Below, piece after piece: positions 27,945 to 35,028 of a DNA stretch of 64,000 bases; the first letter of the stretch is position 1, and every line of letters starts with the position of its first letter. Location: assembly GCF_011516925.1 (NCBI RefSeq), contig NZ_WOTG01000002.1, positions 310,001-374,000 of the forward strand, written 5' to 3'. The position numbers and the translations under genes were made by a program. Below the pieces are notes generated by a model that was not told the origin of the DNA, searched no databases, and saw only the letters and a list, made by a program, of their open reading frames with translations. Source of the DNA: Acetobacter fabarum. GTDB taxonomy: Bacteria; Pseudomonadota; Alphaproteobacteria; Acetobacterales; Acetobacteraceae.

Positions 27945-30092
27945 TTAACTTTTTTGCGCAAGCCCTGCGGGTTTTGTGCGTAAAAGCCGCAGGGCGTTCA
28001 GGGTGACAAGAACAGTGGCGCCGGTATCGGCCATAATGGCAAGCCACAGGCCCGTCATGCCAATAATGGTTGTTACCAGAAAAATTCCTTTCAGCCCGAG
28101 TGCGATGGATACATTCTGCCGGATGTTGCCCATGGTGGAGCGGGCAAGGCGAATAAGGGCCGGAATGTCTGTAATACAGTTACGCAGTATGGCGGCGTCC
28201 GCAGTTTCCAGCGCAACATCTGTTCCCGATCCTATGGCAACACCAACGGTTGCCTGTTTAAGGGCAGGGGCATCGTTAATACCGTCCCCCACCATCATAA
28301 CCGGGCCATGTGCTGCCAGTTCGCGGATGGTCTGCTGTTTCTGTTCCGGCAGCAGTTCGGCTTCGTAATCCACATGCAGCAGGGCTGCAATGGCTGCGGC
28401 TGTGCGTTGGTTATCCCCTGTCAGGATAAGGGGTGTAACCCCAAGGCTGCGGAGCTGCTGTATTGTTTCCTGCGCATCCTGCCTTGGTTCATCCCGCAAT
28501 CCGATCAGTGCCAGAGCCGTGCTGGTGTAAAGGACAACAACCGTTTTGCCCTCACTTTCCATGGCAGTGGCCTGTGCTGCGGCGGTGCTGGACAACGCGC
28601 CATCCTGCATTGCATGCCGGAGGCTGGCGATTGTTATGATCTGCCCATCAAACACGGCAGACACACCCTTGCCCGGAATAGCGCGGCTATCCTGCACAGG
28701 TGGCAGCGCCATGCCTGCCGCCTTGCGTACAATGGCCTGAGCCAGCGGGTGGTTGGAAGCTTTTTCCACTGCTGCGGCAAGAGCAAGAACTTCGGCCGTG
28801 GAGTGCTGATCCAGGCAGAGAATATCCGTTACCTCGGGCTGGCCCATGGTCAGGGTGCCTGTTTTATCCAGTGCAACCGTTTTGATCGCCGCCGTGGCTT
28901 CAATAACGGCACCACCCTTCATAAGCAGGCCATGCCGTGCCCCAGCGCATAGAGCCGATGCAATGGCAGCTGGGACCGAGATAACCAGAGCGCACGGGCA
29001 CCCAATAAGCAGCAGAGACAGGCCACGATAGACCCAGACCGACCACGCCTGCCCAAAAAACAGGGGCGGGATAGCCACAACCAGCGCAGACAGACCCACA
29101 ATGGCGGGCATGTACCAACGGCTGAAGCGGTCAATAAACCGCTGTGTTGGTGCGCGTGAATCTTCCGCCTGCTCAACCAGCCGGATAATCCGGGCAATGG
29201 TATTGTCTGCTGCTGCGCGCGTTACCTGTACCCGCAGGGCTGTTTCGTTATTAATTGCCCCTGCAAATACCGGGTCGCCCGGCCCACGCGTTACGGGCAT
29301 GCTCTCACCCGTTACGGGGCTTTCATCCACACCGCCGGTGCCTGAAATAATTTTGCCATCGGCAGGAATACGGTCCCCCGGCCGCACAATAACAACATCG
29401 CCGGGTACGAGCTCTGCTGCCGCGACGTCTTCCATCATGTCGTTTTTTTCGCGTAGGGCCGTTTTGGGTACCAGCGTGCTTAACGCCCGAATGCCATCGC
29501 GCGCATGGCTTACGGCAACGCCTTCAAGCAGTTCGCCCACGGCAAACAGGAAGACAACCAGAGCCGCTTCCTGCGCCGCACCAATAAACAGCGCACCAGT
29601 TGCGGCAATGGTCATCAGTGCTTCAATGGAAAAAGGCTGCCCTGCACGGATGGCGGCAAAAGCCCGTAAGGCGATGGGTATAAGGCCCGCAAGGCACGCC
29701 ACAATAAAAGGCCAGTTCCCGGAAGCTGGCAGCAGAAGTGCCAGCCCCCATGCTACCACAAGCAAGGTTGCGGTGAGCAGAACCAGATGCCCTTTTCCCG
29801 TTCGGTACCAAGGGGCATCGGTTTGTGTGGTGTGCTCGTCAGCCCCAGTGTGCGGGTTAGGTGCGCTGCCTGCCTGTGCAATGGCTTCAATACCGTAGCC
29901 AAGGCTTTTTACCCGATTTTCAATATCTGCCGGGGGAGTGGCATGCGCCGTTGCCGTAACCCTGAGTTTTCGGGACATGACAGATATTTCAACCGCTTCA
30001 ATACCGGGTAGCTGGGCTACGGCTCCTTTTATTTTTGCAGCGCAGGATGGGCAGTCCATCCCTGTTACGAGCCATTCATGTGTATCCGGCAT
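27945..30092 (-). CDS. Heavy-metal P1B-type ATPase (Zn/Cd/Pb exporter, ZntA/CadA-like)
   Basis: Inner-membrane pump that expels divalent soft metals using ATP. 715 residues: an N-terminal HMA domain with GMDCPSC (Cys14, Cys17), membrane metal motif CPC at 365-367, phosphorylation motif DKTGTLT with D409, and GDGINDAPAL near the C-terminus. The last helices carry MADTGATVLVTLNALRLL, whose Asp (about 689) and pattern are typical of the P1B-2 Zn/Cd/Pb group rather than copper pumps. AGGAGG precedes the ATG by six bases. It is transcribed away from a MerR-family regulator across a shared operator. Confidence 0.93.
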   Translation of the reverse strand: MPDTHEWLVTGMDCPSCAAKIKGAVAQLPGIEAVEISVMSRKLRVTATAHATPPADIENRVKSLGYGIEAIAQAGSAPNPHTGADEHTTQTDAPWYRTGKGHLVLLTATLLVVAWGLALLLPASGNWPFIVACLAGLIPIALRAFAAIRAGQPFSIEALMTIAATGALFIGAAQEAALVVFLFAVGELLEGVAVSHARDGIRALSTLVPKTALREKNDMMEDVAAAELVPGDVVIVRPGDRIPADGKIISGTGGVDESPVTGESMPVTRGPGDPVFAGAINNETALRVQVTRAAADNTIARIIRLVEQAEDSRAPTQRFIDRFSRWYMPAIVGLSALVVAIPPLFFGQAWSVWVYRGLSLLLIGCPCALVISVPAAIASALCAGARHGLLMKGGAVIEATAAIKTVALDKTGTLTMGQPEVTDILCLDQHSTAEVLALAAAVEKASNHPLAQAIVRKAAGMALPPVQDSRAIPGKGVSAVFDGQIITIASLRHAMQDGALSSTAAAQATAMESEGKTVVVLYTSTALALIGLRDEPRQDAQETIQQLRSLGVTPLILTGDNQRTAAAIAALLHVDYEAELLPEQKQQTIRELAAHGPVMMVGDGINDAPALKQATVGVAIGSGTDVALETADAAILRNCITDIPALIRLARSTMGNIRQNVSIALGLKGIFLVTTIIGMTGLWLAIMADTGATVLVTLNALRLLRTKPAGLAQKS

Positions 30093-30125
30093 TTTATCCT
30101 CCTGTCCCGACGCGAGAGAATGAGA

Positions 30126-30156
30126 TAGCTACATCCTCTAGTGACTAGAGGTTCAA
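30126..30156 (-). promoter_or_regulatory. MerR-type operator/promoter of the metal ATPase
   Basis: On the minus strand TTGAAC (30156-30151) and TAGCTA (30131-30126) are separated by 19 bases, the over-long spacing typical of MerR-activated promoters. The spacer is nearly filled by the perfect dyad CCTCTAGT-g-ACTAGAGG (30135-30151 on the plus strand). The dyad is 16 bases upstream of the regulator's ATG, so the regulator should also control itself. Confidence 0.8.
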
Positions 30157-30167
30157 GGGGATTCTGC

Positions 30168-30611
30168 ATGTTGAGTATCGGAAAACTGTCTGGGCTGACT
30201 GGTGTAAAAGTGCCAACCATCCGGTACTACGAGCAGATCGGGCTGCTCCCCAAGCCGGAACGGAATGAAGGCGGGCAGAGGATTTACAATAATACCAGCC
30301 GCGAACGCCTGAACTTTATCCGCCATGCGCGCGAACTGGGTTTTCCGCTGGACGATATTCGGGAATTGCTGGCCCTGTCGGATGACCCCGACCAGAGCTG
30401 TGAGGCCATTGATGCCATTGCAAAGCGCCAGTTGGCGGAGGTGGAACACCGCCTTGTAAGGCTGAATGCCCTGCATAGAGAACTTGAGCGTATGGTCGCG
30501 CAATGCACCTGTGGCACAGTGCAGACGTGCCGGGTTATTCAGGTTCTGGGGGATCATGGCCTATGCGCGGCTGATCATCAGAAAATCGTGTCTCATGATA
30601 TTGACCAGTAA
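30168..30611 (+). CDS. MerR-family metal-responsive regulator (ZntR/CadR/PbrR-like)
   Basis: 147 residues from the ATG at 30168, preceded by AAGGGG at eight bases. An earlier GTG (30141) lies inside the operator dyad and is rejected. The N-terminal winged helix contains TIRYYEQIGLLPKPERNEGGQRIY. A dimerisation helix follows, and the C-terminus holds the cysteines expected for soft-metal sensing: Cys78 (DQSCEAID), Cys113 and Cys115 (QCTCGT) and Cys121. Activation of the divergent ATPase by promoter untwisting is the standard mechanism. Zn, Cd or Pb selectivity cannot be settled from sequence. Confidence 0.92.
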   Translation: MLSIGKLSGLTGVKVPTIRYYEQIGLLPKPERNEGGQRIYNNTSRERLNFIRHARELGFPLDDIRELLALSDDPDQSCEAIDAIAKRQLAEVEHRLVRLNALHRELERMVAQCTCGTVQTCRVIQVLGDHGLCAADHQKIVSHDIDQ

Positions 30612-30771
30612 TGTCGCAAATAGCTGGTTGCTTGGAGTGCCCTGCCAAACTTCATTTTACGGTATAAATATCAGGCGTGACTATGGCCTGATTTATCAGG
30701 ATTATTGTGAATAAAACTCAGCAATATAGTTCTATGAAATGCATATTATTCATGAAAAAATACTCAGGACT

Positions 30772-30875
30772 GAGAGCGCTAGGCCGTAACACAGGCCGGG
30801 CCGGAATGATGATCTGATCAAACCTGCCAAGTCTAATGCAGGCGCTCTCGTGCTGATCGTTTTGGGAGAGAGTGC
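30772..30875 (+). promoter_or_regulatory. Candidate RNA switch: mutually exclusive hairpins in the leader of the arginase-family gene
   Basis: GCGCTCTC (30842-30849) is perfectly complementary to GAGAGCGC (30772-30779), closing a 62-base inner domain. The same strand is complementary, with one G-U pair, to GAGAGTGC (30868-30875), which covers the 3' half of the Shine-Dalgarno GGGAGAG and the spacer up to the GTG. Only one helix can form at a time, so the first would expose and the second hide the ribosome binding site. The inner domain (30780-30841) matches no riboswitch class I know. Function is inference. Confidence 0.5.
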
Positions 30876-31751
30876 GTGTCAAAACCGGACAAGAACACAC
30901 TGCGTCTTATTTTTCCGCAATGGCAGGGTGGGGATAACCCACCATATTATCTGGGGTCCAGATTGCTGGCATGGCTGGCACCCCCATCCCACGGACCGGT
31001 TGAGGAAGTACCTGTTGATGCCCCGACAGATACCCCATTGCCGCTGGAAAACGACATGCGCGGGCGCAGTGTTCTTGTAAAACAGATCAAGGCGGCACAG
31101 GCAATTATTGCGCGCCACCAGCCCCGCTCCATTGCTGTGCTGGGTGGGGACTGTCTGGTATCCCTTGCTCCGTTTGCCTGGCTGGCTGAACAATACGGGG
31201 ATAAGCTGGGTGTTCTGTGGATTGATACACACCCGGACGTGCAGACCCCCGAACAGTATAAAAACGCGCATGCGCATGTGCTGGGTGCCCTTATGGGCCA
31301 TGGTGACCCTGACCTGACCAACGCGGTCAAGCAGCCCATAGCGGCCAAAAATGTCATGATCGCGGGTATTCATGATCCACTGCCGTATGAGGCCCGGTTT
31401 ATTGCCGAGCACGGCATTCGCACATGCTCACCCCAGCAGGTGCGGGAGGGTGCTCAACCCGTTATGCAATGGCTCAACGATAGCGGGATTGAGGTTCTGG
31501 CCATTCATCTGGACCTGGATGTGCTGGACCCGCACAACTTCCGCTCCCTGCTGTTTGCAAAGCCCGGCCGTGGCAAACACGATTTTGGTGATGTGGCGGA
31601 AGGAAAGCTCAATATTCCAGATGTGTTGAAGCTGGTCGGGGAGGTCATGACCGAAAAGCAGGTGGTGGGCATGACAATTGCCGAGCATATGCCGTGGGAT
31701 GCGCTGAATTTACAGCAGATGATGCAACAGCTCCCCCTGCTAGGGGCGTAA
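30876..31751 (+). CDS. Arginase-family (ureohydrolase-like) protein with a Cys in place of the first metal-ligand His
   Basis: 291 residues starting at a GTG, with GGGAGAG at about seven bases. The ureohydrolase fold motifs are present: GGDC (C93), DTHPD (D117, H119, D121), HLDLDVLDP (D213, D215) and an acidic position in TIAEHMPWD (E270). In arginases and agmatinases the first motif is GGDH and its histidine binds manganese; here it is Cys. Several distant family members share this GGDC or GGNC form and lack a defined substrate, so I do not assign arginase or agmatinase activity. No signal peptide: cytoplasmic. It is convergent with a LysR regulator. Confidence 0.82.
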   Translation: MSKPDKNTLRLIFPQWQGGDNPPYYLGSRLLAWLAPPSHGPVEEVPVDAPTDTPLPLENDMRGRSVLVKQIKAAQAIIARHQPRSIAVLGGDCLVSLAPFAWLAEQYGDKLGVLWIDTHPDVQTPEQYKNAHAHVLGALMGHGDPDLTNAVKQPIAAKNVMIAGIHDPLPYEARFIAEHGIRTCSPQQVREGAQPVMQWLNDSGIEVLAIHLDLDVLDPHNFRSLLFAKPGRGKHDFGDVAEGKLNIPDVLKLVGEVMTEKQVVGMTIAEHMPWDALNLQQMMQQLPLLGA

Positions 31752-31765
31752 GCGGCTGTGTATAT

Positions 31766-31798
31766 GCAAGGGTATGCGGGGTTTACGCATGCCCTTGC
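31766..31798. terminator. Strong hairpin between convergent arginase-family gene and lysR
   Basis: GCAAGGGTATGCG (31766-31778) pairs with CGCATGCCCTTGC (31786-31798) over 13 bp with one G-U, around a 7-base loop. It lies between two convergent stops and can serve both strands, although neither side has a long T-run. Confidence 0.65.
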
Positions 31799-31804
31799 GT
31801 GGCA

Positions 31805-32695
31805 TCATGCCAGTTTCATTTCTTCGATAAAAAGAGCCAGCGGCATGGAATACTGGTTATGCCGTGGGTAAAAAAGATGGAACCCCACATGGGTAGGGCA
31901 GATTTTTTCCAGCGCAGGAACAAGCTCGCCTGATGCAATATGGCTTTCCACCACAACCCTTGGCAGGTACGCAAGCCCTATGCCATCCAGGCAGGCATCC
32001 CGCGCAGAAAACACATTATTGCAAATAAACTGCCCACTTGGCTGGAATTTAACGTCTTTTCCATTCTGCCGGAAAAGCCATTTATAAAGCTTTCCGTACG
32101 TTGGTAGCCTAACACCAATACAATTGTGCTCAGTCAGGTTATTGGGCTTTTTGGGGGCCGGATGTTCCCTGAAGTAGCTGGGAGCTCCAATAACCACAAA
32201 CTCAATGGCAGGGGAAACAGGGACGGACATCATACCCTGTGCAACCATCTCGCCCAGCCTGATCCCTGCATCAAAGGATTCATCAACAATATCGACAAGT
32301 TTCATGTCGGTTGAAACTTCTATGGCAATATCAGGGTATTTTTTAAGAAAATTGGCTAGTTTGGGGCGTAGAAAATACGTCAGGGCTTCATCTGTCGCGG
32401 TAATTCTCAGTTCACCTCTCGGTGCGCTACGAAACTCATCCAGACTGGCAATTTTATTTTCAATTTCGTCAAATAACGGCTGAATGTTGCTCAGCAGGTA
32501 TTCCCCTGCACTTGTGGGAACAACCCGCCGGGTTGTTCTGGTCAGCAGTGTAACTCCCAGCCTTTCTTCCAGCAGCCGCATGGTATGGCTTAAGGCCGAG
32601 GGCGTTACGCCTCGCCGTGCAGCAGCACGTGTAAAGCTTCTTTCCTGAGCAACCGCAAGAAAGGAAAGAAGTTCATTAAAATTCTCACGGGACAT
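31805..32695 (-). CDS. LysR-family transcriptional regulator
   Basis: 296 residues from the ATG at 32695, supported by AGGG eight bases upstream; an ATG at 32731 lacks a ribosome binding site. The N-terminal helix-turn-helix reads FLAVAQERSFTRAAARRGVTPSALSHTMRLLEERLGVTLLTRTTRRVVPT, shown here in part: ERSFTRAAARRGVTPS and LLEERLGVTLLTRT. The substrate-binding domain resembles AaeR/DmlR-type regulators (GIRLGEMVAQGM, GLAYLPRVVVESH). The target genes are not obvious; it is not divergently paired with a metabolic gene here. Confidence 0.92.
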   Translation of the reverse strand: MSRENFNELLSFLAVAQERSFTRAAARRGVTPSALSHTMRLLEERLGVTLLTRTTRRVVPTSAGEYLLSNIQPLFDEIENKIASLDEFRSAPRGELRITATDEALTYFLRPKLANFLKKYPDIAIEVSTDMKLVDIVDESFDAGIRLGEMVAQGMMSVPVSPAIEFVVIGAPSYFREHPAPKKPNNLTEHNCIGVRLPTYGKLYKWLFRQNGKDVKFQPSGQFICNNVFSARDACLDGIGLAYLPRVVVESHIASGELVPALEKICPTHVGFHLFYPRHNQYSMPLALFIEEMKLA

Positions 32696-32806
32696 TCTAA
32701 AACCCTGACACTTGCGGTTGTCTTTTAACATACAACATATTTTTGCAGCGCATCAGGGCCAGGCCATGCAAAATGTTCTGTGCGGCAGAATGCTGTTTTT
32801 ACAGGT

Positions 32807-33157
32807 TCAGGCACGCGCCATTCGCACCCCGTCACGAAAGTTGATGCCAAGGAGTGCAAGGTTTACGGCTCCTGCCAGAAGTTCGAGTAATTGCACACCA
32901 TAAAACAGTCCGTCGAATGTTTGTGCAGATGCGCGCAAGGCGAGAAAAAACGCGCAGGGAACCAGCACACAAAGACCATTGGCCCCAATGACCCGCATGC
33001 GCCTGAATTTGGCCAGTGCCAGCCCGCGCGGTGCCCCGCCTGCCATCTGGTAGCCAGAAAAATTAGTGAGTGCGAGGCAGGGAGCCAGCACAAGCAGCCC
33101 CCACAGAATGGCCAATCCCCCCGCCAGAGGGTGGATGTGGCGGAGAACCGTCTGCAT
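32807..33157 (-). CDS. Small integral membrane protein divergent from marR
   Basis: 116 residues from the ATG at 33157 (MQTVLRHIHPLAGG). Three to four hydrophobic helices are visible, for example AGGLAILWGLLVLAPCLAL, GLCVLVPCAFFLALRA and LLELLAGAVNLALLG, linked by a basic loop (KFRRMR). I do not recognise the family. Its divergence from a MarR regulator across only 48 bases suggests that regulator controls it. A role as a small exporter or stress protein is only a guess. Confidence 0.7.
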   Translation of the reverse strand: MQTVLRHIHPLAGGLAILWGLLVLAPCLALTNFSGYQMAGGAPRGLALAKFRRMRVIGANGLCVLVPCAFFLALRASAQTFDGLFYGVQLLELLAGAVNLALLGINFRDGVRMARA

Positions 33158-33205
33158 GCTATCGTCCTTGCATGAATGAAGCTGAGAGATCAAATATAGC
33201 TAGCC

Positions 33206-33664
33206 ATGAACATAGATAGCAAGCCATATAAATGGCAGCCCCGGGAACAGTCCCTTGGTTATATGATCAATTGGGCCGCACGGCTTTTTGCGCGGGAGAT
33301 GGATGATGCTCTGCGGCCGTTCGGGCTTATGTCGGGGCAGTTGCCGGTATTTTTTGCTCTGGCGGATGGCAAACCACTGGCACAGCGCGACCTGGTACAG
33401 CTTGCCGCAGTAGAGCAGTCCACCATGGCCAAGACCCTCGCCCGTATGGAACGGGATGGGCTGATCCAACGCACACCAGACCCGAAGGACCGGCGCAGTG
33501 CGTTTATATCGTTATCGCCTTTGGCGGAGGAAAGACTGCCAGATATTGCGGCGGCCGTTGCGGCAATCAATGCCAGAAGTCACGCGGCTCTGGCGGGGGA
33601 AGACAGCGCACATCTGCTGGAACTGCTACGCCGCGTGATTAATGGGCTAACAGATGCCGCATGA
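33206..33664 (+). CDS. MarR-family transcriptional regulator
   Basis: 152 residues. The winged-helix region contains LAQRDLVQLAAVEQSTMAKTLARMERDGLI, followed by the wing RTPDPKDRRSAFISLS, both standard MarR features. Such proteins dimerise and repress adjacent genes until a phenolic or oxidant ligand binds. The start ATG at 33206 lies 48 bases from that of the divergent membrane-protein gene, and the AT-rich gap is the probable operator. It ends 115 bases before a convergent SDR gene. Confidence 0.92.
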   Translation: MNIDSKPYKWQPREQSLGYMINWAARLFAREMDDALRPFGLMSGQLPVFFALADGKPLAQRDLVQLAAVEQSTMAKTLARMERDGLIQRTPDPKDRRSAFISLSPLAEERLPDIAAAVAAINARSHAALAGEDSAHLLELLRRVINGLTDAA

Positions 33665-33730
33665 GTCATGCGGGCAAGGGTAAAAGCAGCCCGCCCGGCG
33701 TTGATGCCTTAATTTTTTGTGGTGTATTGG

Positions 33731-33770
33731 CTCTGCCCCCGGGCTGCCTGCGCAAAAGGCGGGGGCAGAG
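33731..33770. terminator. GC-rich hairpin between convergent marR and SDR genes
   Basis: CTCTGCCCCCG (33731-33741) and CGGGGGCAGAG (33760-33770) form a perfect 11-bp stem around an 18-base loop. No T-run follows on either side, so it may stop transcription only weakly or with Rho. Confidence 0.5.
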
Positions 33771-33779
33771 TGGTCTGAC

Positions 33780-34595
33780 TTAAGTGGTCTTGTTGCTTTT
33801 TCTGTAGTGTGCACGGCGGGATTTGGCCCATGCCGTCATCAATGGCAGGCAAAGGCGCAGGAAGCCAGGCGACCAGAGGAAAAGACTGCAAAACAGCCTG
33901 TCAAAGCTGGACGGAAAGTTCTCAACATGTTTGCGCACATGGGGGGAAAGAATCCAGGCCGCAATGGCTTCTGGCTCCTGCGGGGCAGACATGAAGTTGA
34001 GGACCGACCCGCCACGCTCCATTTCCGTCGCCAGCATGGACGTATTGACGCTGCCGGGGAATACGGAGGACACCCGGATATGGCGTGGCTTGAGCTCCTG
34101 CTCCAGTGCCAGTGCAAAACCGCGCAGGCCAAATTTGGAGGCCGTATAGGCGCTGCTGCCCGCCAGAGGAAAAATGCCCGCCATGGAGTTGGCGTAAATA
34201 ATGTGGGAGTCTTTTGCCATTATTGGCAGAATGGCATTGGTCAGCAGCATAACGCCGAGCAGATTGGTCTGGATCTGCTCAATAACCGGAGCATGCTCCA
34301 AGGTCGCCACAGACTGTGGGGAAATAACACCGGCACAGAATATAAAGAGATCAACGCTGGCACTGGTCTGCCCGATTGTGCGGGCAGTTTCATTGATGGA
34401 GTGTGAATCGGTCAGGTCGCATGCCAGCATGCAGTCAACATAAGCTGTATCGGCTGCCGCAGCGTTCTGGCGTGACAGGCCAATGACCCGGTACCCACGC
34501 TGGCGCAACTGAAGGCACAAAGCACGCCCAATGCCGCCGGATGCACCGCTGACGACAGCTACTTTCTGAGGAGTTTCCTTGTTTTTTCTAAACAA
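33780..34595 (-). CDS. Short-chain dehydrogenase/reductase (SDR)
   Basis: 271 residues starting at a TTG (34595), the only standard start available because a stop codon lies just upstream in frame. The classical SDR features are present: cofactor loop SGASGGIGRA near residue 17, an NNAG-like region (FCAGVIS), catalytic Ser in ANSMAG and the YTASK motif. A C-terminal extension is rich in aromatic residues (FPSSFDRLFCSLFLWSPGFL) and could sit on the membrane. Cofactor preference and substrate are unknown. It stands alone on the minus strand. Confidence 0.88.
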   Translation of the reverse strand: MFRKNKETPQKVAVVSGASGGIGRALCLQLRQRGYRVIGLSRQNAAAADTAYVDCMLACDLTDSHSINETARTIGQTSASVDLFIFCAGVISPQSVATLEHAPVIEQIQTNLLGVMLLTNAILPIMAKDSHIIYANSMAGIFPLAGSSAYTASKFGLRGFALALEQELKPRHIRVSSVFPGSVNTSMLATEMERGGSVLNFMSAPQEPEAIAAWILSPHVRKHVENFPSSFDRLFCSLFLWSPGFLRLCLPLMTAWAKSRRAHYRKSNKTT

Positions 34596-34912
34596 AACAA
34601 TTGCCTATCTCAACAATTCCCAATCCGACTTACATGCGGCAGGCCATGATGATGCCGCCAGCAATTGTGTTTTTCGTCTAACATACCTTATCAGCCTTGT
34701 CTTGCATGATCGCACGTCGCGCTAATCCAACATAGATTAGAATAACGCATGATTTATGCCCTCATAAGCGTGACAAAGTTAAGGCTAAAGGGCTTTTATC
34801 TTCAATACTGCAAAGCGTTCTGGCGCAAAGCGGAAATTATTTTTTAATTCTTTAACATTTAATCGCCATTGCGGCGGATGTCATAACCCACATCTGAGCA
34901 GGGCTTGGAGGC
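34596..34912. other. AT-rich non-coding interval with a small dyad
   Basis: No gene longer than a micro-ORF is supported. CTAATC-caacata-GATTAG (34722-34740) is a perfect 6-bp dyad of operator type. The stretch from about 34740 to 34870 is AT-rich for this genome and could hold promoters on either strand; GTGACA at 34770 is a weak -35 candidate for the plus strand. Confidence 0.4.
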
Positions 34913-34966
34913 ATGACGAGTGCCAAAGGCGGAAGGCGGCTCCCGTGTTGGGGGAGGAAGGCGTGA
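34913..34966 (+). CDS. Possible 17-residue micro-ORF
   Basis: ATG at 34913 preceded by TTGGAGGC, a good Shine-Dalgarno at close spacing, then 17 codons reading MTSAKGGRRLPCWGRKA and a TGA. The peptide would be small and strongly basic with one Cys and one Trp. It lies in an otherwise non-coding interval, upstream of the terminator of the convergent porin gene and not ahead of any gene on its own strand. Without comparison to related genomes it cannot be told from chance. Confidence 0.3.
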   Translation: MTSAKGGRRLPCWGRKA

Positions 34967-34980
34967 TAAGCACTATAAGA

Positions 34981-35010
34981 GCACGCGCCCCCGTGGTGGA
35001 GGGCGCGTGT
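34981..35010 (-). terminator. Hairpin after the porin gene
   Basis: CACGCGCCC (34982-34990) and GGGCGCGTG (35001-35009) form a perfect 9-bp GC stem with a 10-base loop, 19 bases beyond the porin stop. Following T residues are sparse. Confidence 0.6.
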
Positions 35011-35028
35011 GCCTGTGTACTGTATGGC

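Noticed and set aside
30772-30875. A known guanidine, SAM, SAH, TPP or FMN riboswitch ahead of the arginase-family gene
   Set aside because: None of the conserved core sequences of those classes is present; only the switching geometry is supported, so it is reported as a candidate of unknown class.
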